A DNA stretch of 64,000 bases from Moellerella wisconsensis ATCC 35017 (GCF_001294465.1 NZ_LGAA01000014.1:1-64000), one strand, 5' to 3'; counted from the stretch's first letter, positions 45,063-54,171 are shown. A program made the numbers and translations. Notes: a model not told the origin generated them from the sequence alone.

Positions 45063-45506
45063 TTAGTATTTACTGATCACCGCTAAAACATCATCGACAG
45101 TCGCGGCATTGATTAATTGGTCGATATCTTCTTGGTTATCAAATAATTCCGCTAACTGAGAGATAGCCCCCACATGGCTATCGCTATCGGTAGCGGCCAG
45201 CACAAATAACAGTTTGATGGGGTCGTTCTCATCGGCATCAAAATTAACCCCGTGTTGGATCACTGTCAGGCCGAGTGACAGCTTGTTAACCCCATTTTCA
45301 GGGCGTGCATGCGGCATCGCGATACCGGGACCTAACACATAATAAGGACCAATCGCTTCATGGGACTGAATAATCGCCTCAACATATTGTGGCTGAACTG
45401 AGCCATTATTAATTAATGGCTGGCAGGATTGAGTCACCGCATCTCGCCAGTTTGTCGCGCTGGGTAGAACTTGGATGACGTCGGCTGTTAGGAGTGTCTT
45501 TAGCAT
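45063..45506 (-). CDS. PTS IIA component (mannitol/ascorbate type)
   Basis: The 147-residue PTS EIIA type-2 protein has the phosphohistidine loop GPGIAMPHARPENGVNKLSLG near residue 70 and LLFVLAATDSDSHVGAISQL. It is the first gene of the minus-strand PTS operon, 160 bp before IIB, and faces a LacI-type regulator across two palindromic operators. Confidence 0.9.
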   Translation of the reverse strand: MLKTLLTADVIQVLPSATNWRDAVTQSCQPLINNGSVQPQYVEAIIQSHEAIGPYYVLGPGIAMPHARPENGVNKLSLGLTVIQHGVNFDADENDPIKLLFVLAATDSDSHVGAISQLAELFDNQEDIDQLINAATVDDVLAVISKY

Positions 45507-45571
45507 CTTCTTTTCCCGCAGTGATTCGGTGATTAGGTTAAATGATGATTTCCCATGATAGTAATCAGGAA

Positions 45572-45619
45572 TGGTAGCGCTATCTAGAGTGATTTATTGA
45601 AATTGTGATAGCGCTATCA
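45572..45619. promoter_or_regulatory. two LacI-type operators between the PTS operon and its regulator
   Basis: TGATAGCGCTATCA at 45606-45619 is a perfect palindrome with the central CG expected for LacI-family sites. TGGTAGCGCTATCT at 45572-45585 differs at two positions. The 34-bp spacing is about three helical turns, allowing dimers on one face. They lie in the divergent promoter region, so the adjacent regulator probably controls both directions. Confidence 0.85.
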
Positions 45620-45737
45620 TTCTGCGCTAATTTATTTGCTGGTTATCGATAAACCCGACACAGTGTCAGCTCTCTCTGCAAGGGTAAATACGCTATAATC
45701 CGCTTAATGGCTCACGATACGATGAAATGATTATTTT

Positions 45738-46772
45738 ATGGAAAAAGTAAGAAAACGGCGCAATACAGGCAGGGTAACGTTACAAGACGTGGCTAAACAT
45801 GCGGGAGTAGGCTCCATGACCGTCTCTCGGGCGTTGCGTACCCCGGAGTTAGTCTCAGATAAATTAAGGCAAAAGATAGAACAAGCGGTGGAAGAATTAG
45901 GCTATGTACCTAATTTGGCTGCGGGAATGTTGGCGTCAGGGGTCAGTCGCAATGTGGCGGTGCTGGTGCCTTCGTTAACCGATCATTCGAGCGCCACCTT
46001 TTTACAAGCGTTGCAGGAAATCCTTAACCAAAATAATTATCAGGTATTAATTGGCTGCCATGAATATAATCAACACAAAGAATTGGAAGTCTTAAATACG
46101 TTATTGCACGCCAATCCGGCGGCGTTAGTGATCTTTGGTAATTTGGTGTCAGAAAAATCAACGGTGGAACTATTAAATACCCATATTCCGATTATTAGTA
46201 TTGCCGGTTATTACCATCAGCCATCGCTAAATATCGATAGCAATATCGAAGATGGCGCTTATTTTTTAGCGAAATATATGCTGGATAAAGGCTATAAAAA
46301 TATTGGTTATATTGGCGCGCAAATGGATAATAAATTGCAAAATCAGCAATTAAGTGGCTGGGCGAAAGCCATGCTACATCATTATCATAGCGCCGAGCAG
46401 AGCATTACTACGCCGTATGCGGCCAGTATGCAATTTGGTCGGCAAGCGATTACTGAAATGTTAACCCGTCAGCCTGAATTAGATGGCGTAATTTGTAGCC
46501 ATGAAGTGATTGCGTTGGGGATTATGTTTGAATGCCAACGGCGATTATTAAAAATTCCGGCCAGTTTAGCGGTGGCTTGTCTTGAGGGGACGGAGAATTG
46601 TGATCACATTCAGCCGACATTAACCTCGATCCGTATTGATTATCGTAAAATAGGGCGGGAAGCCGGTAAAAAATTGACCAAATGGTTAAGTCAGCCGGTA
46701 AATGAAGATGGCCCGACTTTGCGAGAAGAGATTATTTTTCCTTATCGGTTCGAACCCCGGCAAAGCGCCTGA
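45738..46772 (+). CDS. LacI-family regulator (GntR-like)
   Basis: The 344-residue repressor has a basic arm (MEKVRKRRNTGR) before the HTH (VTLQDVAKHAGVGSMTVSRALR) and hinge helix (NLAAGMLASGVSRNVAVL). The periplasmic-binding-like core follows. Overall it resembles enterobacterial GntR, the gluconate repressor, but context points to the PTS genes and perhaps the kdgK-eda genes. It is divergent from the IIA gene with two operators between. Confidence 0.9.
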   Translation: MEKVRKRRNTGRVTLQDVAKHAGVGSMTVSRALRTPELVSDKLRQKIEQAVEELGYVPNLAAGMLASGVSRNVAVLVPSLTDHSSATFLQALQEILNQNNYQVLIGCHEYNQHKELEVLNTLLHANPAALVIFGNLVSEKSTVELLNTHIPIISIAGYYHQPSLNIDSNIEDGAYFLAKYMLDKGYKNIGYIGAQMDNKLQNQQLSGWAKAMLHHYHSAEQSITTPYAASMQFGRQAITEMLTRQPELDGVICSHEVIALGIMFECQRRLLKIPASLAVACLEGTENCDHIQPTLTSIRIDYRKIGREAGKKLTKWLSQPVNEDGPTLREEIIFPYRFEPRQSA

Positions 46773-46908
46773 GCCAGCTATTATCATCGGGTTATTAGTG
46801 ATAATAGGCCATACGCTCAGGGGATCCGCCGGGTTCAATAGCGCGGGTGGCCGATAAGCGAAGCACCGCGAGACGATAAAAAATTATGCGTTATAGAAAG
46901 AATAATAT

Positions 46909-47240
46909 TTACGCGGGATAATTATGGAATCCGAGTTTTTCAGAAATATTACGACACGCATTTTTTAGCATATCGACATAGTAATCTTGGTGTTGTTGAT
47001 CATAGCGAATGGTGGGCAGAGAAATCGATAACCCGGCAATCGCACGACCAAACCTATCGTAAACGGGCGCAGCAATACATCTTAATCCCAGTTCTTGTTC
47101 TTCAATATCTTCAGCAAAATGTTGTTCACGGACTTGCGCTAATTGAGCGAGCAATTGATCAACATTTTCTAAGGTATTTGCAGTATTTTTAATAAAGGTG
47201 ACATCTTTTATCGTATTAAGATAGCCGATTATTTTAATTA
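46909..47240 (-). pseudogene. kdgR: KdgR (IclR family), C-terminal fragment
   Basis: Minus-strand translation ends EDIEEQELGLRCIAAPVYDR, FGRAIAGLSIS and EKLGFHNYPA, matching the end of KdgR, the repressor of 2-keto-3-deoxygluconate genes. Similarity fades near 47240, and the HTH and most of the effector domain (about 150 residues) are gone. The open frame goes on to 47307, but that part is antisense to the rpiB-like gene. The fragment faces the KDG-pathway genes it once probably controlled. Confidence 0.9.
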
Positions 47241-47258
47241 ACTGATTTGGAGTAAAGA

Positions 47259-47897
47259 ATGAAAATTGCATTAATGATGGAAAATAGCCAAGCCGCGAAA
47301 AACCCAATCATCATCAACCAATTAAAACAAGTTGCGACCCCATTAGGCCACCAAGTATTTAACGTAGGGATGAGTGATGAGCAAGATCATCATCTGACCT
47401 ACATTCATTTAGGAATTATGGCGAGCCTGTTATTGAATTCTAAGGCGGTTGATTTTGTGGTGGCGGGGTGTGGTACCGGGCAAGGCGCATTGATGTCATT
47501 GAACATTCATCCGGGAGTGGTCTGTGGTTACTGTTTAGAGCCTTCCGATGCTTTCCTGTTTAATCAAATCAATAACGGTAATGCTATTTCTCTGGCTTTC
47601 GCGAAAGGTTTTGGTTGGGGCGCGGAATTGAATGTGCAGTATATCTTTGAAAAAGCCTTCACCGGTGAGCGCGGTCAAGGGTATCCGATTGAGCGTGCTG
47701 AGCCGCAACAATGCAATGCGGCTATTTTGAATCAAGTTAAAGCCGCGATAGTCAAAGATGATTATCTGGACAGTCTGCGTGCTATTGATCAGTCACTGGT
47801 TAAAACAGCGGTGTCTGGCGAGCGTTTCCAAGAATGTTTCTTTGCCCATTGCCAGAAACCAGAAATTGCCGACTATGTGCGTTCTTTATTAGCATAA
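47259..47897 (+). CDS. RpiB/LacAB-family sugar isomerase
   Basis: The 212-residue protein has MKIALMMENSQAAKN, FVVAGCGTGQGALMSLN and NNGNAISLAFAKGFGWGAELN. The catalytic Cys of RpiB enzymes lies in AGCGTGQG. It is longer than RpiB (about 150) and has the length of the streptococcal RpiB-type isomerase that acts on 4-deoxy-uronate products. With kdgK and eda behind it, isomerisation of a 4-deoxy uronate or related keto-acid toward KDG is a fair inference; substrate is not proven. GGAG seven bases before the ATG fixes the start. Confidence 0.8.
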   Translation: MKIALMMENSQAAKNPIIINQLKQVATPLGHQVFNVGMSDEQDHHLTYIHLGIMASLLLNSKAVDFVVAGCGTGQGALMSLNIHPGVVCGYCLEPSDAFLFNQINNGNAISLAFAKGFGWGAELNVQYIFEKAFTGERGQGYPIERAEPQQCNAAILNQVKAAIVKDDYLDSLRAIDQSLVKTAVSGERFQECFFAHCQKPEIADYVRSLLA

Positions 47898-47990
47898 TCG
47901 CCTAATCATCGATGATTTGTTGTTTCTAGGTTGCCGCACTGGCCGCTTAGAAACACAGATAAACTGATTTGAAAACCGACTTTATGGGAT

Positions 47991-48005
47991 AGATAACGTT
48001 TATCT
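47991..48005. promoter_or_regulatory. palindrome upstream of kdgK, operator candidate
   Basis: AGATAACGTTTATCT has 6-bp arms with a 3-bp centre, 37 bp upstream of the kdgK start. It does not match the two LacI-type operators at 45.6 kb. It could bind another regulator or be chance. Confidence 0.35.
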
Positions 48006-48041
48006 AACTAGGTTGAATAAAAGCCCAAATAGGTGATTTAA

Positions 48042-48977
48042 ATGAATATAAATCATATTGCTGTGATTGGTGAATGTATGGTTGAGCTACAGCAAGGCGA
48101 GGGGGGATATAGGCAAGGGTTTGGCGGTGATACGCTAAATACCGCGTTATATCTTTCTCGTTTGACCTCGGCTCACGGGGTAACCACCCGATATATCACG
48201 GGGTTGGGCGAAGATCCTTTCAGTCGCAAAATGCTCGAAAGCTGGCAGCAAGAAAATATTAATACCGATAATGTGTTTATTTTACAGGATAAACTGCCGG
48301 GGATTTATCTGATTGAAACCGCACAAGACGGTGAGCGCCGTTTCTTTTATTGGCGGGATAATTCGTCGGCCAAATATTGGTTAACCGCAGAGACAGCCGC
48401 GCAGACGGGCGAGCTTTTAAGCCAGCAGCATATGATTTATCTCAGTGGGATCAGCTTGGCGATTTTACCGCCAGCCCAACGAGACCTGTTGTTTAGCTTG
48501 CTTGCACAGGCAAAATTGTCCGGTGCAAAAATTGCGTTTGATAACAATTATCGGCCTAAATTATGGTCATCGATCGCTGAAGCTCAGCAGGCTTATGCCC
48601 GTATTTTGGCACTGACAGATATGGCTTTTTTAACTTTTGATGATGAAAAATTGTTGTACGGCGATCAACAAGAACAACAATCGATAGAACGCGCACGCGC
48701 GCTTGGCGTTGAAGAAATTGTGATTAAGCGGGGCTCTGAACCCTGCTATGTAATTATTAATAATAACAAATGGATCGTTGCGGCCAATAAAGTGGACAAA
48801 GTGGTTGATACCACGGCGGCCGGTGATTCTTTTAGCGCAGGCTATTTAGCCAAGCGGGTCACGGGCGGAACCCCAGAACAAGCGGCAAAAGCCGGGCATG
48901 ATTTAGCCTCAGTGGTTATCCAACACCAGGGAGCCATTATTCCAACCGCAGCCATGCCTGAGATAACCCCCCATTAA
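48042..48977 (+). CDS. kdgK: 2-keto-3-deoxygluconate kinase
   Basis: The 311-residue PfkB-family kinase shows GECMVELQQGEGGYRQGFGGD at the start and the catalytic anion hole VVDTTAAGDSFSAGY near residue 250 with the base Asp. NYRPKLW in the middle matches KdgK. It phosphorylates KDG to KDPG for the Eda step. It is 144 bp after the isomerase gene and 10 bp before eda. Confidence 0.93.
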   Translation: MNINHIAVIGECMVELQQGEGGYRQGFGGDTLNTALYLSRLTSAHGVTTRYITGLGEDPFSRKMLESWQQENINTDNVFILQDKLPGIYLIETAQDGERRFFYWRDNSSAKYWLTAETAAQTGELLSQQHMIYLSGISLAILPPAQRDLLFSLLAQAKLSGAKIAFDNNYRPKLWSSIAEAQQAYARILALTDMAFLTFDDEKLLYGDQQEQQSIERARALGVEEIVIKRGSEPCYVIINNNKWIVAANKVDKVVDTTAAGDSFSAGYLAKRVTGGTPEQAAKAGHDLASVVIQHQGAIIPTAAMPEITPH

Positions 48978-48987
48978 GGAATCGAAA

Positions 48988-49611
48988 ATGCATACCGCGT
49001 TATATGAAAAATTAAAACAAATTAAAGTGATCCCAGTTATTACGATTAACCATGCTGAGTATGCTGTTGCTTTAGCTCAAGTGCTGATTGAAAATGGTTT
49101 ACCGTGCGCCGAAGTGACTTTCCGGACACCTGCTGCTGCGCAAGCGATTAAAAATATGCGTGCGGCATACCCGGATTTACTGATTTGTGCGGGCACGGTA
49201 TTAACCCCCGCGCAGGTTGATCAAGCGATGGCAGCAGGGGCAGATTTTGTGGTCAGCCCAGGGTTTAATCCTAACGTTGTGGCGTATTGTCAGCAAAAAA
49301 ATATATTAATTATTCCTGGTATTAATAGCCCGAGTTTGGTCGAACAGGCGATGGAATTTGATTTAAAAGTGTTTAAATTCTTCCCGGCGGAAGCTTCAGG
49401 CGGGTTACCGATGCTCAAAGCATTAAGCGCGGTGTATCCGGTCGAATTTATGCCAACTGGCGGCATTGATTTACATAATGTTAGAGCTTATTTTGCGTTT
49501 AAATCGGTGATTGCTTGTGGCGGTTCGTGGATGGTGCCGACGGCATTGATTGAAGCGCAGCAATGGGACGCATTGGCTAAATTAGTCACTGAAGCCGCTG
49601 CCGCGGTATAA
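48988..49611 (+). CDS. eda: KDPG aldolase
   Basis: The 207-residue aldolase has VIPVITINHAEYA, EVTFRTPAAAQAI, ICAGTVLTPAQVDQA and the Schiff-base Lys in KVFKFFPAEASGGLP. It cleaves KDPG to pyruvate and glyceraldehyde-3-phosphate, the last step of uronate and Entner-Doudoroff breakdown. It is coupled closely to kdgK. It may be a pathway-dedicated second copy, since enterobacteria usually keep eda next to edd. Confidence 0.95.
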   Translation: MHTALYEKLKQIKVIPVITINHAEYAVALAQVLIENGLPCAEVTFRTPAAAQAIKNMRAAYPDLLICAGTVLTPAQVDQAMAAGADFVVSPGFNPNVVAYCQQKNILIIPGINSPSLVEQAMEFDLKVFKFFPAEASGGLPMLKALSAVYPVEFMPTGGIDLHNVRAYFAFKSVIACGGSWMVPTALIEAQQWDALAKLVTEAAAAV

Positions 49612-50014
49612 TCAGCTGGCGGTTTGGATGGTCGAGCGGTTTGGCGCTAATGGTATCATCGGCTTGTTGCTGAATATTTAAGGTTTGCCATTGGGCTAAA
49701 TTTTTTTCTACCATTTCATGGCTGATTTTTTTATCTTTACTTGCGCCTGGGTAATCATCAAAGCGCCGATAAATCTTGGCGGTTTCAGGTTGGTCATCGC
49801 GAAATGCAACCTTGAAATTGAGTTGGGAATAATACTGCTGGAACATTTGATCGTACATTCGCAGCGCACGCCAGTTTTTGCTCACCATGGTGTTGACTGC
49901 ATTATTGACGAACGGAATGGAATCATCGGAGATCGGCCAGCGCAGATCAACGGGTACGCTCATGATCAACTGATCAAAAAAACCGTTCCGGCGTGATCGC
50001 TTAAAATATCTCAC
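49586..50014 (-). pseudogene. unrecognised gene fragment, probably truncated
   Basis: A 142-codon frame with a GTG start and no ribosome-binding site overlaps the eda 3' end tail to tail. Its sequence is protein-like (VPVDLRWPISDDSIPFVNNA, MYDQMFQQYYSQLNFK, KIYRRFDDYPGASKDKKI). A run of seven T in the sense strand (49975-49981) may hide a frameshift: with six T the upstream reading is ITPERFFDQ, more natural, but a stop comes soon before it. I do not recognise the family. It is best taken as the 3' remnant of a larger gene cut off when the scr operon came in. Confidence 0.45.
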
Positions 50015-50078
50015 GAGGCTAGAGTCGTATCATCTAAAATGCGAGCTTGCTCATGTTTTCATCATGTTTATCTATTTT

Positions 50079-50119
50079 ATGAAAAGCTTTTCATATATCG
50101 TAATGTGAAAAGCTTTTCA
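50079..50119. promoter_or_regulatory. two ScrR-type operators upstream of scrA
   Basis: ATGAAAAGCTTTTCAT (50079-50094) and TGAAAAGCTTTTCA (50106-50119) are perfect palindromes, 26 bp centre to centre. They lie directly before scrA. Control by the LacI-type repressor encoded at the end of the operon is expected. Confidence 0.88.
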
Positions 50120-50140
50120 TAAATCAGAGAGTGCGTCAAA

Positions 50141-51490
50141 ATGAATGAAAAAATCAGTAAACAGATCCTTGCGGCTATAGGTGGCAAAGACAATATTGTC
50201 GCCCTGGAACATTGTGCGACAAGGTTACGCATCGTGGTCAAAGATAATGACTTAGTTGCGGCTGATGTGATTAAAAATATTGATAAAGTGCGTGGTTATT
50301 TTTATCAATCAGGGCAACATCAAATTATTCTTGGTACCGGATTAGTCGATAAAATTTATGCTTTAATGACTGCCGATGCTCCGGCATCTAGCGCTTCGGT
50401 TAAGCAATCTGCCTATGAAAACATGAATTGGTTTCAAAAAAGTATCCGCGCTTTAGCGGATGTTTTTATTCCTTTAATTCCGGTATTAGTCGCGACTGGT
50501 TTGTTTATGGGGATCCGTGGATTTGCTGAGCAATTGGGTTTCGAATTTTCGCCAGATGTGCTGGTATTGACTCAAGTAGTTACTGATACGGTATTTATTT
50601 TCTTACCGGCACTGGTAGTTTGGTCGGCATTTAATCGTTTTGGTGGTACGCCGGTGGTGGGGATGGTGTTAGGTTTGATGTTAGTTGCCCCAATGCTGCC
50701 GAATGCATGGGATGTTGCCAGCGGCGGAACTGAAATGCTAAAAATTGGCTTTTTTAATATCCAAGGCTATCAAGGAACAATTATTCCTGCGCTGATTGTG
50801 GGTATTTTTGGCGCCAATGTTGAACGCTGGATCCGCCGTTGGATGCCGGCGGTGGTTGATTTAGTGTTTACCCCATTTTTAACTATCTTAATTGGTTCGA
50901 TGACCGCATTATTTATCATTGGTCCGATTTTTACCTTAGTCGAGCACGGTATTATGAACTCGGCCAATGTGATTATTAATTTACCTTACGGTATTGGTGG
51001 AGGTATCCTAGGCGCGGCGCAGCAAGCATTAACCGTAACCGGTTTGCATCATTCATTAATGGTTGTGGAATTAAATTTATTAGCTAATGGCGGAGTTAAC
51101 CCACTGAATGCCTTGATTACTGCATCGATGGCGGGTCAAGCAGGCGCCGCGATTGCTTATACGTTATCGTTAAAAGATAAAAAAGAGAAAGCCCTTAAAT
51201 TTTCATCCATCGTACCTTGTTTCTTTGGGATCACTGAGCCATTACTGTTCGGTGTTACCTTGACTAACTCTAAAGTATTTTTATCTGGCATGATTGGCGG
51301 TGCGGTTGCCGGGGTATTTGCCATGTTAATGCATATAGCTCCGCCAATGATGGGAATTACCTTCTTACCTGCTATTCCTGGCTATTTAGGGCATGGAATG
51401 GCGTTATATCTCGCGATGATCGCGATAGCCATGATTGTTGGAATGATCTTCACTAAATTATTAGTTAAATCTCCAGCATCAGCAGAATAA
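50141..51490 (+). CDS. scrA: PTS sucrose-specific IIBC component
   Basis: The 449-residue protein has IIB first, with phospho-cysteine loop ALEHCATRLRIVV near residue 25, then the IIC glucose-superfamily membrane part (FIPLIPVLVATGLFMGIRG, VTGLHHSLMVVE, FFGITEPLLFGVTL). It imports sucrose as sucrose-6-phosphate; phosphate comes from a IIA-Glc-type protein elsewhere. It starts the operon scrA-scrB-scrR. No scrY porin or scrK fructokinase is here. Confidence 0.95.
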   Translation: MNEKISKQILAAIGGKDNIVALEHCATRLRIVVKDNDLVAADVIKNIDKVRGYFYQSGQHQIILGTGLVDKIYALMTADAPASSASVKQSAYENMNWFQKSIRALADVFIPLIPVLVATGLFMGIRGFAEQLGFEFSPDVLVLTQVVTDTVFIFLPALVVWSAFNRFGGTPVVGMVLGLMLVAPMLPNAWDVASGGTEMLKIGFFNIQGYQGTIIPALIVGIFGANVERWIRRWMPAVVDLVFTPFLTILIGSMTALFIIGPIFTLVEHGIMNSANVIINLPYGIGGGILGAAQQALTVTGLHHSLMVVELNLLANGGVNPLNALITASMAGQAGAAIAYTLSLKDKKEKALKFSSIVPCFFGITEPLLFGVTLTNSKVFLSGMIGGAVAGVFAMLMHIAPPMMGITFLPAIPGYLGHGMALYLAMIAIAMIVGMIFTKLLVKSPASAE

Positions 51491-51499
51491 TCATTATTA

Positions 51500-51522
51500 G
51501 TGCCCCTTTGGGGTACTTTTTT
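51500..51522 (+). terminator. terminator-like hairpin between scrA and scrB
   Basis: GTGCCCC pairs with GGGGTAC around TTT and is followed by six T. It may lower scrB-scrR transcription relative to scrA. Confidence 0.7.
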
Positions 51523-51578
51523 CTTACTGCGCTAGTTTCCAGCCGATGGCTGGTCATCAATATTAGGTAATTAACATC

Positions 51579-53048
51579 GTGAATAAATGGTTAGCAAATA
51601 CCCAGTTAGTGTTAGCAAAACAACAGGTTATTGATAACGATCCGTTTAGACCAAGCTATCATATTGCCCCTAAATTAGGGCTATTGAATGACCCTAACGG
51701 GTTAATTCAATTTAACGGCCAATATCATGTGTTTTATCAATGGAATCCTTTTGCTTGCGATCATAGCCAGAAATGCTGGGGACACTATATAAGTGATGAT
51801 TTAGTCCATTGGCGCGAAGTCGCTCCGGCAATTACGCCAGATGCTAGTTATGATGCCAATGGATGTTATTCTGGGAGTGCGTTTGTTCATCATGACGAGT
51901 TATATTTATTTTATACTGGCAATTTAAAATATGGTGTGGATCAGCAACAAAGAGCCAGTCGCCAATGTTTAGCCAAAAGTAAAAACGGCATTGATTTCGA
52001 AAAAATAGGCATTGTTATTGATGGCGAACCCGAAGGGTATACCGCGCATTTTCGGGATCCTAAAATTTGGCGAGAGGGCGAACAATGGTTGGCAGTGATT
52101 GGTGCTCAGACGGAAAAATTACACGGACAAGTGCTGCTTTATCGCTCTGAAAATCTTACTGAATGGCACTGTTTAGGGCCGATAACAGGCAGTGGTATTT
52201 ATCCTTTTGATGATTTTGGTTATATGTGGGAATGCCCCGATTTATTCCGCTTAGGCGAACAATGGGTAATGCTAGCATCTCCCCAAGGAATTGAACCGCA
52301 AGGTATGAAATACCAGAATATTTATCAATCTGGCTATTTATTAGGTCAACTTAGTTTAGCGCCTGCTCAGTTTGATACCCAACATTTTGAAGAATTAGAC
52401 CGTGGTTTTGAGTTTTATGCACCGCAAAGTTTCCTCGACAATCAAGGCCGACGGATTATGTTGGCGTGGATGGGATTACCGGAGGAAAACGTTCAGCCTA
52501 CGGTGGAATACGGCTGGTTACATCAAATGACTTTGCCCCGTGAGCTAAGTATCCGTGATGGAAAGTTATATCAAACGCCGGTAGCTGAATTAGTCGCTTT
52601 ACGTCAATCGCATATTCATTATCAGTCAGTGGATTTTTCTGGGATATTGATGCTCGAGGGGGTGAAGGGTCGCTGTTATGAGTTACGGGCAGAATTTAGC
52701 GATTTAACATCGCCGTTATCATTAAAGCTACGCAGTAATGGCGCGGATCAATATACGTTATTGCATTTTGATCCTGAAAATCTGGTGATAACACTCGATA
52801 GGGATCATGCGGGAGCGGGCTTAGGGGGAATACGGCAATGCAAATTAGCCCAGTCTAACTCATTGGAGTTGGTTATTTTTGCCGATAATTCATCGCTAGA
52901 GATTTTTATTAATCAGGGAGAGGCGGTCTTTAGTGCGCGTATTTTCCCAGAGATGACATCAACTGAAATTTGTTTTGAAAGTACCACGCCATGCCATATA
53001 AACACAGTTGATTATTTTGAATTAAAAACTGATGGCGTAATTAGATAA
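51579..53048 (+). CDS. scrB: sucrose-6-phosphate hydrolase (GH32)
   Basis: The 489-residue GH32 enzyme has the nucleophile motif LGLLNDPNGLIQFNGQYHVF, the transition-state motif FRDPKIW and the acid/base motif YMWECPDLF. A C-terminal beta-sandwich follows. It splits sucrose-6-phosphate into glucose-6-phosphate and fructose in the cytoplasm. The start here is GTG at 51579 (GTGAATAAATGG), supported by homology only; ATTAGGT lies upstream. It lies 88 bp after scrA. Confidence 0.95.
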   Translation: MNKWLANTQLVLAKQQVIDNDPFRPSYHIAPKLGLLNDPNGLIQFNGQYHVFYQWNPFACDHSQKCWGHYISDDLVHWREVAPAITPDASYDANGCYSGSAFVHHDELYLFYTGNLKYGVDQQQRASRQCLAKSKNGIDFEKIGIVIDGEPEGYTAHFRDPKIWREGEQWLAVIGAQTEKLHGQVLLYRSENLTEWHCLGPITGSGIYPFDDFGYMWECPDLFRLGEQWVMLASPQGIEPQGMKYQNIYQSGYLLGQLSLAPAQFDTQHFEELDRGFEFYAPQSFLDNQGRRIMLAWMGLPEENVQPTVEYGWLHQMTLPRELSIRDGKLYQTPVAELVALRQSHIHYQSVDFSGILMLEGVKGRCYELRAEFSDLTSPLSLKLRSNGADQYTLLHFDPENLVITLDRDHAGAGLGGIRQCKLAQSNSLELVIFADNSSLEIFINQGEAVFSARIFPEMTSTEICFESTTPCHINTVDYFELKTDGVIR

Positions 53049-53079
53049 CAAATAAGAAATCCTAAATAAGAAACGTTAA

Positions 53080-54081
53080 GTGAATATTAAAGAAATTGCA
53101 AAGTTAGCTAAAACGTCAGCTTCTAGCGTATCGCGGGTGATAAATTCATCCGGCTATGTAAAAGAAGAGGTCAGGCAGCGAATTAATAAAGTATTAGAAG
53201 AAACCGGCTATCGGCCGAATGCTTTTGCTAAAGCGCTTCATTCTAAAAAGAGTCATACTATTGGGGTTATTTTACCTAAGATAAATGCCACATCATCCGG
53301 CGAATGTGTTGCTGGTATTGATGGTTTTTTTAGTGCCAAAGGCTACAGCATTTTGCTGGGAAATACTCATCATCAACTGAATAAAGAATTGGAATTTTTA
53401 GATATTTTTAAAGAAAAACAGGTTGATGGTGTCATTTTTATTGCTACCGTTTTAACCCCAGAACACCATAAAAAATTACAAAAATTGGCGATACCAACGG
53501 TGATTATTGGGCAAGAATCACCCAATAATATTCCATGTGTATTATTTGATGAATATCACGCAGCTAAAGAGATGACTCAGTATTTATTAACCACGGGCAA
53601 ACAGAGGATCGCGTTTATTGGTGTGGATGAAAGTGATATTTCTGTGGGGGTTCACCGTCGCCAAGGATATTTAGATGCTTTGCGCGAGCAACATATTCCT
53701 ATTGATGAGCATTTATTGGCTAAAGGTGATTTTACTCACCAAAGTGGTTTTGCCGCATGTCGTGCTATCTTTGAGAAAAATACACTTAAACCTGATGCCA
53801 TTTTTGCGGCTAACGACAAAATGGCGATTGGTGCGATGAATTATTTATTTTCAATGGATCTACAAATTCCACGAGATATTAGTGTTTGTGGTGTCGGTGG
53901 CGGGACCTTAGCACAGTTTTATCATCCTCAATTAACGACGTTGATTTATGATTATAAACAAGCAGGAATTATTGCATCGGATTTATTATATCGACAGATT
54001 AATAAAGATCAGTCAGAGAGTATAACTGCACATAAAACTTGGGTTAATTATCAATTAATGATAGGCAAGAGTACTCAATAA
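53080..54081 (+). CDS. scrR: sucrose operon repressor (LacI family)
   Basis: The 333-residue protein starts (GTG at 53080) directly with the HTH MNIKEIAKLAKTSASSVSRV and the hinge helix AKALHSKKSHTIGVI. The sugar-binding core ends KTWVNYQLMIGKST. As last gene of scrA-scrB-scrR it probably represses from the two palindromes upstream of scrA and is induced by a fructose derivative. Confidence 0.92.
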   Translation: MNIKEIAKLAKTSASSVSRVINSSGYVKEEVRQRINKVLEETGYRPNAFAKALHSKKSHTIGVILPKINATSSGECVAGIDGFFSAKGYSILLGNTHHQLNKELEFLDIFKEKQVDGVIFIATVLTPEHHKKLQKLAIPTVIIGQESPNNIPCVLFDEYHAAKEMTQYLLTTGKQRIAFIGVDESDISVGVHRRQGYLDALREQHIPIDEHLLAKGDFTHQSGFAACRAIFEKNTLKPDAIFAANDKMAIGAMNYLFSMDLQIPRDISVCGVGGGTLAQFYHPQLTTLIYDYKQAGIIASDLLYRQINKDQSESITAHKTWVNYQLMIGKSTQ

Positions 54082-54093
54082 GATTAAAAAAGC

Positions 54094-54135
54094 AAAATAG
54101 CCCAAGGAAATAAAGCTATTTTTTTGGGCTATTTT
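54094..54135. terminator. bidirectional terminator between scrR and the Rob-like gene
   Basis: AAAATAGCCCAA pairs with TTGGGCTATTTT (12 bp), with A and T runs at the outer ends. It serves both converging genes. Confidence 0.88.
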
Positions 54136-54136
54136 G

Positions 54137-54164
54137 TCTACACGAGTAGATGTCTACGCGTAGA
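54137..54164. repeat. tandem dyads TCTAC/GTAGA
   Basis: TCTACACGAGTAGA is followed by TG and TCTACGCGTAGA, two palindromes sharing the same arms. They lie 8 bp from the Rob-like stop codon. They could extend the terminator or bind a protein. Confidence 0.6.
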
Positions 54165-54171
54165 GTTTATT

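Noticed and set aside
46909-47307. A complete small IclR-like regulator of 132 residues
   Set aside because: No HTH is present, and the first 20 or so codons are antisense to the rpiB-like gene.
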